From contig RKQB01000001.1 in assembly GCA_003797895.1 (NCBI GenBank), positions 449,822-513,821 on the forward strand: a stretch of DNA of 64,000 nt. Reading direction: 5' to 3'. The position numbers were made by a program, and so were the translations under genes. Numbering within the stretch: the first letter of the stretch is position 1; every line of letters begins with the position of its first letter. The notes under the pieces were generated by a model. It saw only the letters and a list, made by a program, of their open reading frames with translations, was not told the origin of the DNA and made no database searches. This DNA is from Cyclobacteriaceae bacterium YHN15 (GTDB taxonomy: Bacteria; Bacteroidota; Bacteroidia; Cytophagales; Cyclobacteriaceae). This document shows positions 32,839 to 42,548 of the stretch, piece after piece.

Positions 32839-33744
32839 ATGACAGTTTATCATTACCATATTCCAGTGATGCTTGAGCCGTGCATTGAGGGACTGAATAT
32901 TGATCCAAATGGAGTTTATGTCGACCTAACTTTTGGTGGCGGTGGACATTCCAAAGAAATCCTTAAGCGCCTTGAACAGGGTCACTTGTATGGATTTGAT
33001 CAGGATGCTGATGCTGAAGCAAATGTGCCTGATGATCCTAGATTTACCTTCATTCAGGCCAATTTCAGGGATTTTAAAAAATACCTCAGGTTGTATGGGG
33101 TGTTAAAAGTCGATGGAATCCTGGCTGATTTGGGAATTTCATCCCATCAGATAGATGAACCCACAAGGGGTTTTTCAACCAGATTTGAAGGAGAGCTGGA
33201 TATGCGAATGAGTGCTGCCATGAGCGTATCGGCTAAAGATGTCCTCAATACCTATGATGAAAGTCATTTACATAAGATTTTCGGAATCTATGGGGAAATT
33301 AAAAATGCGAAAACCTTGGCTCAGGCTGTAGTTGCACAAAGGGCATTAAGCCCTTTCACGACTACTGAGAGTTTTAAGTCACTGTTGCGACGTTATGCGC
33401 CAAGAGGGAAAGAGTTCAAATACTTTGCGCAGGTTTTTCAGGCATTGAGGATTGAAGTGAACGATGAAATGGGAGCATTGGAGGATATGTTGCTACAGAC
33501 TATTGAAGTCCTCAAACCTGGAGGAAGATTGGTTGTGATGAGCTATCATTCTTTGGAAGACAGATTGGTTAAAAACTTCCTCAACAAAGGCAAATTCCAG
33601 GGGGAGGTAGAAAAAGACTTCTACGGTAATCTGATCAGGCCTTTAGAACCTTTAACCAGAAAAGCATTAGTGGCCGGTTCAGATGAAATTCAAAACAACA
33701 ACAGGGCCAGAAGTGCAAAGTTGAGAATTGCAAAAAAATTATAA
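32839..33744 (+). CDS. rsmH: 16S rRNA (cytosine(1402)-N4)-methyltransferase RsmH
   Basis: An S-adenosylmethionine methyltransferase of 301 residues that modifies C1402 in the ribosomal P site. Motifs are HIPVMLEPCIEGL, the SAM loop DLTFGGGGHSKEIL, DGILADLGISSHQID, GRLVVMSYHSLEDR, and a C-terminal NNRARSAKLRIAKK. It is in the usual second position of dcw, 3 bases after mraZ and 2 bases before ftsL. Confidence 0.97.
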   Translation: MTVYHYHIPVMLEPCIEGLNIDPNGVYVDLTFGGGGHSKEILKRLEQGHLYGFDQDADAEANVPDDPRFTFIQANFRDFKKYLRLYGVLKVDGILADLGISSHQIDEPTRGFSTRFEGELDMRMSAAMSVSAKDVLNTYDESHLHKIFGIYGEIKNAKTLAQAVVAQRALSPFTTTESFKSLLRRYAPRGKEFKYFAQVFQALRIEVNDEMGALEDMLLQTIEVLKPGGRLVVMSYHSLEDRLVKNFLNKGKFQGEVEKDFYGNLIRPLEPLTRKALVAGSDEIQNNNRARSAKLRIAKKL

Positions 33745-33746
33745 AG

Positions 33747-34127
33747 ATGCGCCAGAACACATTTAAGAAGAAGATTAAGAAGCAAACTTCTCCAAAAAGT
33801 CAAGGTAAAAACATCTTTACCCTTATTGAGGAAAAGCTAAATGTAAGAGGCATTTTGGGAGAAGGAATTCCGGTCAAATTCGTGCCGCCTTTTCTATATG
33901 TGGCCCTATTAGCGCTCATTTATATATGGAGTAATCACAGGGCCGAAAATCTGATCAGAAAGATTGAAGTCATGCAAAGGGAAGTGGAAGATATGAGGGC
34001 GGATGTGACTACACTGGAAGCAGAATATATGCTAAGCAGCAAGCAGTCAGAGGTAGCAAAGAAAATAGCTCCTTTGGGCATAGTTGAATTGAATGAACCA
34101 CCGATAAAAATTAAGGTAAGTAAGTGA
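33747..34127 (+). CDS. ftsL: FtsL-like cell-division protein
   Basis: A small bitopic membrane protein of 126 residues. A basic cytoplasmic tail of about 45 residues is followed by one hydrophobic segment (FVPPFLYVALLALIYIW) and a periplasmic coiled coil (LIRKIEVMQREVEDMRADV). Sequence identity to E. coli FtsL is low, as usual, so the assignment rests on topology and on position between rsmH and the transpeptidase. It overlaps the next gene by 4 bases. Confidence 0.88.
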   Translation: MRQNTFKKKIKKQTSPKSQGKNIFTLIEEKLNVRGILGEGIPVKFVPPFLYVALLALIYIWSNHRAENLIRKIEVMQREVEDMRADVTTLEAEYMLSSKQSEVAKKIAPLGIVELNEPPIKIKVSK

Positions 34128-36232
34128 ATATCAAACGTTCCATAGTGCTAAGGGTAAGGGTTGCTTTTATAGCAGTAGCCCTATTTGCCGGGGCAATCTT
34201 GTATAAGGTTGTCCATTTGCAGTTTGTGGAAGGTGAAAAATGGGCAGCAAAGTCTGAATCAATTAATTTTCAGTTCAGGCAAGTAAGCGCCACCAGAGGA
34301 AATATTTATACTGCCGATGGGAGTCTTTTGGCTACAAGTTTGCCTTTTTACCGGGTAGTTTTGGACCCTTTAGTAGCCAAAGATGACATTTTTAGATCGG
34401 GAATAGACTCTCTTTCCTATTTGTTGTCAGCCTATTACAAAGACAGGTCTGCAGACTCTTACAAGCGAATGATTGCCGATGCCAGAATTAACGGTAAACG
34501 TTATCTTATTCTAAACAGGAAGCAAGTAGGGTATCAGGATATGCAAAAAATGTCCTCATGGCCAATTTTCCGAAACGGAAGAATGACAGGAGGAGTAATC
34601 TTCGAAAAAGTTGAAAAAAGATACCAGCCTTTCAATAACCTTGCAGGAAGAACAGTGGGTTTTATCAATGAGGATAAATACGGCGTTGGTATTGAATACA
34701 GCTTCAATGAATATTTGGAAGGGAAAAATGGGAAAGCACTCTTCCAACGGATTGCAGGAGGTTCATGGAAACCTGTTTTTGATGCTGCTGATGTGAAGCC
34801 GGATGATGGATTTGATATCCTGACTACCCTTGACGTGAATATTCAGGATGTAGCAGAATCAGCATTATTGAGACAACTCATCAATAAAGATGCGGAATTC
34901 GGATCTGTAATAGTCATGGAGGTAGCTACCGGTCATATTAAAGCAATAGCTAACCTTCAGAAAAACAAAAGTGGAAACGGCTATGGTGAAAACTACAATT
35001 TTGCCATTGGTGACCAGGGACTAACAGAGCCTGGGTCAACATTTAAATTGTTGAGCATGATGGCTTTGTTGGAAGAAGGCAAAGTTGGGTTAAACGATAT
35101 GGTCGAAACCGGAGATGGCACTTACCGATTTTATGACCGTGTGATGAGGGATGTCAAAAATGGTGGTTACGGAAAGATTTCAGTCAGAGAAGCTTTTGAA
35201 AAATCCTCCAATGTCGCCATATCAAAATTGGTTGAGCAACATTTTGGTCATTCACCGTCAGTTTATGTCAGTTATGTGGAAAAGGCAGGATTGGATAAAC
35301 CAATAGATTTCCAATTGAAGGGCGAAGGAGTCCCTTATTTCAAAAAGCCAGGCAATAATAACTGGTATGGAACAACGCTTCCATGGATGTCCATCGGTTA
35401 TGAGTCCAAATTGACCCCTTTACACACTTTGATGTTTTACAATGCTATAGCCAACAACGGGAAAATGGTGAAACCCATGATAGTTCAGGCCATAGCCCGC
35501 GGAAATCAAATAGAAAAGAAATACCAGACTGAAGTATTAAAAAAGAGTATAGCATCGGAAAAAACCATCAAACAATTACAGGAGCTGCTTGAAGGAGTGG
35601 TCAAAAATGGAACTGCAAAAAACATTTATAACACAGAGTATAGGATTGCAGGTAAAACAGGTACTGCGCAGAAGTTGATAGATGGCCGCTACACGCAAAA
35701 GTATTATACCTCCTTTGCGGGATTTTTTCCTGTAGAAAACCCAAAATACAGCGCCATAGTAGTCATAGACAGTCCTAAAGGGTTTGCCGCCTACGGTGGA
35801 GATGTTTCAGCACCTGTTTTCAAAGAAATTGCTGACAAAATTTACTCTCAGGATTTAAAATTAAACAGCAAGTTTCCAATTGGAACATATGTGGCACAAG
35901 CAGGAAATGATTTCCCTTATATACAGGCTGGAAAAGTAGATGAATTACAGATGATCTGTAACAAGTTTGGGATTTCCAACCACTATAACGGTCAGGGAGA
36001 AAATTGGGTAAAATCAGTGCCTCAGGTGAAATCTATACAATGGAAAACTACCGAGTTAGAGTCCCCAACTGTTCCTGATGTTAGCGGATTGCCTTTACGT
36101 GACGCTTTATACGTCTTGGAAAATAAGGGATTGAGAGTAGTATATCAAGGAAAAGGAAGGGTAAAGAACCAATCCATGAGTCCAGGATCTCCTGTTCAAC
36201 AGAATAATGTAATCAGTTTGATATTGGGATAA
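34124..36232 (+). CDS. ftsI: Division transpeptidase FtsI (PBP3-type) with PASTA domain
   Basis: A class B penicillin-binding protein of 702 residues that cross-links septal peptidoglycan. After one N-terminal membrane segment and a pedestal domain, the transpeptidase motifs are SxxK (S305-TFK), SSN (S361-S362-N363) and KTG (K511-TG). A single C-terminal PASTA domain follows (VPDVSGLPLRDALYVLENKG). The start is GTG at 34124, overlapping ftsL by 4 bases; no suitable ATG is nearby. murE begins directly after its stop. Confidence 0.95.
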   Translation: MNIKRSIVLRVRVAFIAVALFAGAILYKVVHLQFVEGEKWAAKSESINFQFRQVSATRGNIYTADGSLLATSLPFYRVVLDPLVAKDDIFRSGIDSLSYLLSAYYKDRSADSYKRMIADARINGKRYLILNRKQVGYQDMQKMSSWPIFRNGRMTGGVIFEKVEKRYQPFNNLAGRTVGFINEDKYGVGIEYSFNEYLEGKNGKALFQRIAGGSWKPVFDAADVKPDDGFDILTTLDVNIQDVAESALLRQLINKDAEFGSVIVMEVATGHIKAIANLQKNKSGNGYGENYNFAIGDQGLTEPGSTFKLLSMMALLEEGKVGLNDMVETGDGTYRFYDRVMRDVKNGGYGKISVREAFEKSSNVAISKLVEQHFGHSPSVYVSYVEKAGLDKPIDFQLKGEGVPYFKKPGNNNWYGTTLPWMSIGYESKLTPLHTLMFYNAIANNGKMVKPMIVQAIARGNQIEKKYQTEVLKKSIASEKTIKQLQELLEGVVKNGTAKNIYNTEYRIAGKTGTAQKLIDGRYTQKYYTSFAGFFPVENPKYSAIVVIDSPKGFAAYGGDVSAPVFKEIADKIYSQDLKLNSKFPIGTYVAQAGNDFPYIQAGKVDELQMICNKFGISNHYNGQGENWVKSVPQVKSIQWKTTELESPTVPDVSGLPLRDALYVLENKGLRVVYQGKGRVKNQSMSPGSPVQQNNVISLILG

Positions 36233-37690
36233 ATGAAGGCATTAAAAGACATATTGTATAAAGTTTCTTTAACCTCCACTATAGGAAATATGGACGTTGG
36301 AGTCATGGAAATCGTCTTTGACAGCCGCTTGGTGGTGGAAGGTTCTGTGTTTGTAGCCACAAAGGGTACACAGGTAGATGGTCACCAATTTATTCCTTTG
36401 GCCCTTGAAAAAGGGGCAACTTCTGTTGTCTGTGAAAATCTTCCGGAAGTTCTTAAAGAGGGAATTACTTATGTTCAGGTAGTTGATTCCTCCAAGGCTC
36501 TTGGAATCATGGCGGCTAATTATTTCGAAAATCCATCTGAGAAGCTCAAGTTGGTGGCGGTTACTGGTACTAATGGTAAAACCAGTACCGTCACACTTTT
36601 GTATCAGTTATTCAGGGAGATGGGCTATAATGTTGGAATGCTTTCTACTGTTGAAAACAAAATCAATGACAACATTATTCCTGCTACCCATACAACCCCT
36701 CATCCAATTGCTATTCAGTCCTTACTTAGCAAGATGGTGGATGAAGGTTGCACCTACTGCTTCATGGAAGCTTCTTCTCATGCAATTGTGCAGGAGAGAA
36801 TGTCAGGATTAGTTCTTACTGGTGCTGTATTTACCAATATCTCCCATGACCACTTAGATTATCATGGGACTTTTGATGAATACATCAAAGCTAAGAAAAA
36901 ACTCTTCGATGAGTTGCCGAAAGATTCCTTTGCCTTGGTCAATGCCGATGATAAAAGGGGATTGGTTATGCTACAGAATTGTAAAGGAGCTCACCTGACC
37001 TTTGGACTGAGATATCCTGCTGATTATAAGGCAAAAGTCCTTTCCAATACGATAGATGGGTTGGAATTGGATATCAACAACAAGCAGATATGGTTTCGGA
37101 TGATCGGTGAATTCAATGCATATAATCTTTTGGCAGTGTTTGGAGTAGCCATACTCTTAGGAGAAGAGGAAGAAGAAGTATTGATGCAGCTTTCTAAAAT
37201 TAAGGGTGCTCAAGGTAGATTTGATAAGATTACCATACATGGAATCACTGCCATAGTAGACTATGCCCATACTCCGGATGCGCTGGAAAATGTTCTAAAG
37301 ACGATTCAAGGGGTAAGAACTGGTGGTGAACAGATAATTACCGTCGTAGGCTGTGGCGGGAATAGAGACAGATCCAAAAGGCCTGTTATGGCTAAAATTG
37401 CGACCCAGCTCAGTGACAAAGTGATTCTTACTTCTGACAATCCAAGAGATGAGGAACCCATGGCGATTTTGAAAGAAATGGAAGCGGGGGTTAATCCGGT
37501 GAATTTCCGGAAAACCCTGGTTATTGAGGACAGGAGGGAAGCCATTAAGACAGCCGGGGTGATGGCAAATAAGGGTGATATCATTCTGATTGCCGGAAAA
37601 GGTCATGAAACATACCAGGAAATAAAGGGAGTGAAATACCCCTTCGACGATAGGCAAGTAGTACAAGAAATGCTTAAGATGCTGAATTAA
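36233..37690 (+). CDS. murE: UDP-MurNAc-L-Ala-D-Glu: meso-diaminopimelate ligase
   Basis: This 485-residue Mur ligase adds the third residue of the stem peptide. The ATP loop GTNGKT lies at 112-117, the substrate-fixing segment reads [15 protein letters not shown], and the DNPR motif at 402-405 marks specificity for meso-diaminopimelate rather than lysine. It follows ftsI with no gap and precedes mraY by 8 bases; murF, which sits here in many bacteria, is absent. Confidence 0.97.
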   Translation: MKALKDILYKVSLTSTIGNMDVGVMEIVFDSRLVVEGSVFVATKGTQVDGHQFIPLALEKGATSVVCENLPEVLKEGITYVQVVDSSKALGIMAANYFENPSEKLKLVAVTGTNGKTSTVTLLYQLFREMGYNVGMLSTVENKINDNIIPATHTTPHPIAIQSLLSKMVDEGCTYCFMEASSHAIVQERMSGLVLTGAVFTNISHDHLDYHGTFDEYIKAKKKLFDELPKDSFALVNADDKRGLVMLQNCKGAHLTFGLRYPADYKAKVLSNTIDGLELDINNKQIWFRMIGEFNAYNLLAVFGVAILLGEEEEEVLMQLSKIKGAQGRFDKITIHGITAIVDYAHTPDALENVLKTIQGVRTGGEQIITVVGCGGNRDRSKRPVMAKIATQLSDKVILTSDNPRDEEPMAILKEMEAGVNPVNFRKTLVIEDRREAIKTAGVMANKGDIILIAGKGHETYQEIKGVKYPFDDRQVVQEMLKMLN

Positions 37691-37698
37691 TAGTAGAT

Positions 37699-38910
37699 AT
37701 GTTATACCCGATTTTTGATTATTTGGACAGTGTATTGGACATTCCGGGAACCGGGGTGTTCCGCTATATCTCCTTTAGGGCAGGGATGGCGGCTCTTTTG
37801 TCCTTGATAATCACCATAACCTTCGGGAAAAATATTATCAACTGGATACGGGCAAAGCAAATAGGTGAACCTGTGCGGGATTTGGGTTTGGCAGGGCAGT
37901 CTGAGAAAAAGGGTACTCCTACTATGGGTGGCTTGATGATCATTGCAGGCATTGTGATACCTACCTTACTTTTTGCCAATGTCAACAATATCTACATTTT
38001 ACTTTTGTTGATAACCACTGTTTGGTTAGGAGGCATTGGATTTGTCGACGATTATATCAAGGTATTCAAGAAAAATAAAGAGGGTTTGGCAGGGCGATTT
38101 AAGATCGTCGGACAAATTACTATAGGCATCATTGTAGGCGCAACTCTTTATTTTCATGAAGGTGTAGTGGTGCGGCAATTTACCAATCCAGTCTCAATTG
38201 AGGAAGGAATCGTTGAAACTCCAGCATTTAAGGATGTCAAGGTGGCCAAGACCACTATTCCTTTTATGAAAAACAATGAGCTCAATTATGAAAACTTCCT
38301 CGGTTTCTTAGGGGAAAGCATGACTCCCATCCTTTATATTTTGTTGGTGATTTTTATTATCACTGCTGTTTCTAACGGTGCAAACATCACAGATGGTATA
38401 GACGGACTGGCAGCAGGGACTTCCGCGATCATTGGCTTGACGATTGCCATTTTCGCTTACATTTCCGGAAATGCCATTTTTTCACAATATCTCAACGTCT
38501 TTTTCATTCCGAATTCAGCAGAGCTGGTGATTTTTTGCTCTGCATTTGTGGGCGCCTGTGTAGGATTCCTTTGGTACAATGCCTTTCCTGCCCAGGTATT
38601 TATGGGAGATACAGGAAGCTTGATGTTGGGTGGTGTGATTGCTGTACTGTCGTTGGCTTTGAGAAAAGAATTGCTGATTCCTGTACTATGTGGAATTTTC
38701 CTCGTGGAAAATCTTTCTGTAATCATGCAGGTGAGCTATTTCAAATACACCAGAAAAAAATATGGTGAGGGAAGAAGAATATTCCTGATGTCTCCCCTTC
38801 ATCACCATTATCAGAAGAAAAATATTCATGAGGCTAAGATAGTGACCCGCTTTTGGATTGTGGGTATTCTTTTGGCCATCATCACCTTGGCAACTTTGAA
38901 ACTGAGATAA
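37699..38910 (+). CDS. mraY: Phospho-N-acetylmuramoyl-pentapeptide transferase
   Basis: An integral membrane enzyme of 403 residues that transfers phospho-MurNAc-pentapeptide to undecaprenyl phosphate to make lipid I. About ten hydrophobic segments are visible, with the signatures [47 protein letters not shown] and [11 protein letters not shown]. It is about 40 residues longer than E. coli MraY because of a loop insertion (about residues 152-200), a common feature in Bacteroidota. Its stop overlaps the murD start. Confidence 0.97.
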   Translation: MLYPIFDYLDSVLDIPGTGVFRYISFRAGMAALLSLIITITFGKNIINWIRAKQIGEPVRDLGLAGQSEKKGTPTMGGLMIIAGIVIPTLLFANVNNIYILLLLITTVWLGGIGFVDDYIKVFKKNKEGLAGRFKIVGQITIGIIVGATLYFHEGVVVRQFTNPVSIEEGIVETPAFKDVKVAKTTIPFMKNNELNYENFLGFLGESMTPILYILLVIFIITAVSNGANITDGIDGLAAGTSAIIGLTIAIFAYISGNAIFSQYLNVFFIPNSAELVIFCSAFVGACVGFLWYNAFPAQVFMGDTGSLMLGGVIAVLSLALRKELLIPVLCGIFLVENLSVIMQVSYFKYTRKKYGEGRRIFLMSPLHHHYQKKNIHEAKIVTRFWIVGILLAIITLATLKLR

Positions 38911-40262
38911 TGAATAAGAAGATAGCCATACTTGGAGCAGGAGAAAGTGGAGTAGGGGCAGCCCTACTGGCCAAACAAAAGGGCTATGCGGTATGGGTAT
39001 CGGATATGGGTGTAATAAGCGCGGAAAGAAAAGAAATGTTAAACAGGGAAATGATTCCATTTGAAGAAGGAATACATTCAGAAGAAGAAATTCTCTCTTC
39101 TCAAGAGATCATTAAAAGCCCTGGAATTCCCGATAAAAGTCCAATTGTCAAGGCTGCAAAAAATAAAGGAATACCGGTAATTGATGAATTGGAATTTGCC
39201 TTTAGGTTCTCCAAAGGCAAAGTAATTGCAATTACCGGTACGAATGGCAAAACTACCACTACCCTGTTAACCTACCATTTACTTAAAAAAGGAGGCTTTG
39301 ATGTTGGGCTTGGAGGTAATGTTGGATTGAGTTGGGCAAGCCAGTTGGTTAAAGGAGACCACGAATGGTGGGTTTTGGAAACCAGTAGTTTTCAAATTGA
39401 CGGATTCAGGGAACTGAAACCCACAATTGGAATTTTAACCAATATTACGCCGGATCACTTGGATCGCTATGACTATTCTATGGAAAAGTATGTGGAGTCC
39501 AAAATTTCTCTGTTCAGGAATATGGAAAAAAGTGATGTGGCGATTTTCTTTATGGATGACAAATATATCCTTGAAGGGCTGAAAAAAATCACTTTGAAAG
39601 CAAAATCTTTCCCTATCTCTATCCAATCTCAACCTGAAATAGGAGGGTATTTTGACGGGAACTCCATAAGTCTAAGTATACCCGGGAAAAAGATTGACAT
39701 TGACAAAAATGACATTGTACTGAAGGGGATACATAACATGTTGAATACCATGTGCGCTTCTTTGGCAGCAAGTATCGCAGGAGTTTCAGAAGCAAGTATC
39801 AGAGAATCCCTCAAAGATTTTAAAAATGCAGCACATAGAATGGAACATGTTGCTGTGATCAATGGGATCAGTTTTATCAATGACAGCAAAGGGACAAATG
39901 TGGATGCTACCACTTATGCCCTTTCATCTTATGAGAATCCTCTTATTTGGATCGCAGGAGGTGTGGACAAAGGCAATGATTATACAGTGCTGTTTAATCA
40001 ATTACAGGGAAAAGTAAAGATGCTGATTTGTTTGGGTACAGATAACCAAAAACTGAAAACAGCATTCCAAGGAAGAATAGAAGAAATCAAAGAAACCCAG
40101 AGTGTGGAAGAAGCAGTCAAATGGGGTCTGGAATATGGTAAAGAAGGAGATGTGGTATTGCTTTCACCGGCATGTGCCAGCTTCGATCTTTTCAAAAATT
40201 ATGAAGACAGGGGAGATCAATTTAAATCAGCAGTAAACCGGTTGAAATTATTATTGGCATGA
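38910..40262 (+). CDS. murD: UDP-MurNAc-L-alanine: D-glutamate ligase
   Basis: A cytosolic Mur ligase of 450 residues that adds D-glutamate. The N-terminal Rossmann-like motif is AILGAGESGVGAALLA, the ATP loop GTNGKT is at 110-115, and NITPDHLDRY and HRMEHVAVINGISFINDSKG follow as expected. The ATG at 38910 is used because it overlaps the mraY stop by one base and begins right at the conserved N-terminal strand; the open frame extends farther upstream inside mraY. ftsW overlaps its end by 4 bases. Confidence 0.97.
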   Translation: MNKKIAILGAGESGVGAALLAKQKGYAVWVSDMGVISAERKEMLNREMIPFEEGIHSEEEILSSQEIIKSPGIPDKSPIVKAAKNKGIPVIDELEFAFRFSKGKVIAITGTNGKTTTTLLTYHLLKKGGFDVGLGGNVGLSWASQLVKGDHEWWVLETSSFQIDGFRELKPTIGILTNITPDHLDRYDYSMEKYVESKISLFRNMEKSDVAIFFMDDKYILEGLKKITLKAKSFPISIQSQPEIGGYFDGNSISLSIPGKKIDIDKNDIVLKGIHNMLNTMCASLAASIAGVSEASIRESLKDFKNAAHRMEHVAVINGISFINDSKGTNVDATTYALSSYENPLIWIAGGVDKGNDYTVLFNQLQGKVKMLICLGTDNQKLKTAFQGRIEEIKETQSVEEAVKWGLEYGKEGDVVLLSPACASFDLFKNYEDRGDQFKSAVNRLKLLLA

Positions 40263-41431
40263 TGACAACATTCAAACAATGGATAGATAGAAATCTCAAG
40301 GGCGACCCTATGATATGGGGGATCGTAATATTGTTGGCTGTTATCAGCATCCTTGTAGTGTATTCTGCTACCGGTTCTCTCGCATACAAGAAAACTGGAG
40401 GAAATACAGAAAAATACCTGTTGGATCACTCCATGATGGTTTTCATGGGGTTGATTGTCATGTGGGTAGCCCACAAAATTCCATATAAATACTATGGATT
40501 GATAGGCAAATTTCTGTTGATAATTTCCGTACCCTTATTGTTATTTACTTATGCTTTCGGCTCAACAGTTAATGATGCCAACAGATGGTTGAGTATCCCT
40601 GGTATCAACAAAGCTTTCCAACCATCAGATATTGCCAAATTGGCATTAATAGCCACCCTGGCCAGCTTGCTTGCCAAGCGTCAAAAAAATATTTCGGATT
40701 TCAAGAAATCCTTCTTGCCGATGATCATAGTCATTGGTGTAATCACCATGTTGATAGGTTTTGCCAATATGTCCACGGCATTATTGCTCTTTTCAACCTG
40801 TCTTCTTTTAATGTTTATAGGTAGGGTGCCTTCAAGATATATCATGGTAGTGATTCTGATAGGAGGAGTATTCCTTTCAGCTTCGGTCTTTCTTGGCCAA
40901 CGGGGCGGGACATTTTTTTCCAGGATTGAAAAATTTACCTCAGGGGGAGAAATTCCATTCCAGGCAGAGCAATCCTTCATAGCCATATCAACAGGAGGGA
41001 TTACCGGCAAAGGTCCCGGAAAATCTGAACAGAGAAATACATTGCCGCACCCTTACTCAGATTTTATTTATGCCATCATCATAGAAGAATATGGGTTGAT
41101 TGGCGGTGCAACCGTGCTTTTCCTGTATTTGGCACTATTGTACAGAGGGATGAGGATCGTGGCTTTCTCGACTAAGCCATTTGGAGGATTGTTGTCAGCA
41201 GGACTAAGTTTTGCTTTGGTATTACAGGCTATGGTCAATATGGCCGTTGCAGTAGGTTTAGGTCCAATCACCGGATTACCCCTTCCACTTCTCAGTATGG
41301 GTGGTACGTCATTGATTTTCACAGGATTTTCAGTAGGGATCATCCTTAGCGTCAGCAGAGGGGACCATGCTGATTCACTTGAAAGTTCGGGAGATGAAAA
41401 TAAATTCAGAAAAGCATTCCAAACTGCCTGA
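40259..41431 (+). CDS. ftsW: SEDS glycosyltransferase FtsW
   Basis: A SEDS-family membrane protein of 390 residues that polymerises septal glycan with FtsI. Ten hydrophobic segments are visible, with the family signatures NDANRWLSIPGI, FQPSDIAKLALI, SEQRNTLPHPYSDFIYAII and GLPLPLLSMGGTS. The start overlaps the murD stop. A tail of about 25 polar residues overlaps the murG start. Confidence 0.96.
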   Translation: MMTTFKQWIDRNLKGDPMIWGIVILLAVISILVVYSATGSLAYKKTGGNTEKYLLDHSMMVFMGLIVMWVAHKIPYKYYGLIGKFLLIISVPLLLFTYAFGSTVNDANRWLSIPGINKAFQPSDIAKLALIATLASLLAKRQKNISDFKKSFLPMIIVIGVITMLIGFANMSTALLLFSTCLLLMFIGRVPSRYIMVVILIGGVFLSASVFLGQRGGTFFSRIEKFTSGGEIPFQAEQSFIAISTGGITGKGPGKSEQRNTLPHPYSDFIYAIIIEEYGLIGGATVLFLYLALLYRGMRIVAFSTKPFGGLLSAGLSFALVLQAMVNMAVAVGLGPITGLPLPLLSMGGTSLIFTGFSVGIILSVSRGDHADSLESSGDENKFRKAFQTA

Positions 41432-42548
41432 TATTTTGAAAAAGGACGAAGGAACATATAGAATCATGATTAGCGGAGGTGGTACCGGAGGCCATATCTA
41501 TCCGGCTATTGCTATTGCAAAAGCCTGGAAAGAGAAGCATCCCGAGTCAGAGATTCTATTTGTTGGGGCCGAAGGCAAAATGGAAATGCAAAAAGTTCCT
41601 GAAGCCGGTTTCCGAATCGAAGGTTTGCCTATTGCTGGACTTCATAGAAGCCTGAGCTTATCCAACCTGAGTTTTCCTTTCAAACTTTTGAAGAGTTTGA
41701 AAATTTCAAAAAAACTGCTACAGGAATTTGGGCCAAACGCAGTGGTCGGTGTTGGAGGATATGCGAGCGGGCCATTGTTGTTTGCTGCGCAAAGAAAGGG
41801 AATTCCTACCCTGATTCAGGAACAAAACTCCTATGCGGGGTTGACCAATAAATTATTGGCTAAAAGAGCCAAAAAAATCTGTGTGGCATTTTCAGGCATG
41901 GATAGGTTTTTCCCTAAAGACAGGATACTGTACACCGGCAATCCGGTAAGAAAGGATATCCTTCAATTGGAAGGAAAAAAAGAAAGGGCTCTGGTACATT
42001 TTGGGATGGATCCAAAAAGGAAGGTGATTTTGGTTTTGGGAGGAAGTTTAGGTGCAAGGACAATCAATCAGGCGGTATTGGCTGATATGAAGGCGATAGA
42101 GGACAGTGGGTATCAGGTGCTTTGGCAATGTGGCAGGTTTTATTTCAAAGAGATGTCGAACAAAGTAATCCTATCCGGTCTGAAACATATCCATGTCATG
42201 GAATTTATCCGGGAAATGGATCTGGCTTATGCTGCTGCCGATACAGTAGTCTCAAGAGCTGGAGCATTATCTGTTTCTGAACTGAGCCTGGTCGGGAAGC
42301 CTGTAATATTCATTCCCTCACCAAATGTAGCGGAAGACCATCAGACAAAAAATGCCATGGCCTATGTTTCTGAGAACGCTGCCCTCTTGCTAAAGGATGT
42401 GGAAGCCATCGGAAAATTGAAAGAGTTTACGGATAGGTTGTTTGCGGATGAGAAAAAAGCTCAACAACTGAGTGAAAATATTAGAAAGATGGCCAAACCG
42501 GATGCGGCCATTGAAATCATAGAAGCATTGGAAAGTATCATTGAATGA
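41394..42548 (+). CDS. murG: UDP-GlcNAc: lipid I GlcNAc transferase
   Basis: A peripheral membrane glycosyltransferase (384 residues) that forms lipid II. It has the N-terminal loop ISGGGTGGHIYPAI, VGVGGYASGP, GGSLGARTINQAV and the donor-binding VSRAGALSVSEL. Three starts are possible: 41367, 41394 and 41466. The last would cut the first beta strand, so 41394 is preferred; it overlaps ftsW by 38 bases. murC overlaps the 3' end by 4 bases. Confidence 0.95.
   Translation: MKINSEKHSKLPDILKKDEGTYRIMISGGGTGGHIYPAIAIAKAWKEKHPESEILFVGAEGKMEMQKVPEAGFRIEGLPIAGLHRSLSLSNLSFPFKLLKSLKISKKLLQEFGPNAVVGVGGYASGPLLFAAQRKGIPTLIQEQNSYAGLTNKLLAKRAKKICVAFSGMDRFFPKDRILYTGNPVRKDILQLEGKKERALVHFGMDPKRKVILVLGGSLGARTINQAVLADMKAIEDSGYQVLWQCGRFYFKEMSNKVILSGLKHIHVMEFIREMDLAYAAADTVVSRAGALSVSELSLVGKPVIFIPSPNVAEDHQTKNAMAYVSENAALLLKDVEAIGKLKEFTDRLFADEKKAQQLSENIRKMAKPDAAIEIIEALESIIE

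Noticed and set aside
38853..38909. N-terminal extension of murD inside mraY
   Set aside because: The extra 19 residues are an out-of-frame reading of mraY; the ATG at 38910 overlaps the mraY stop and begins at the conserved strand.
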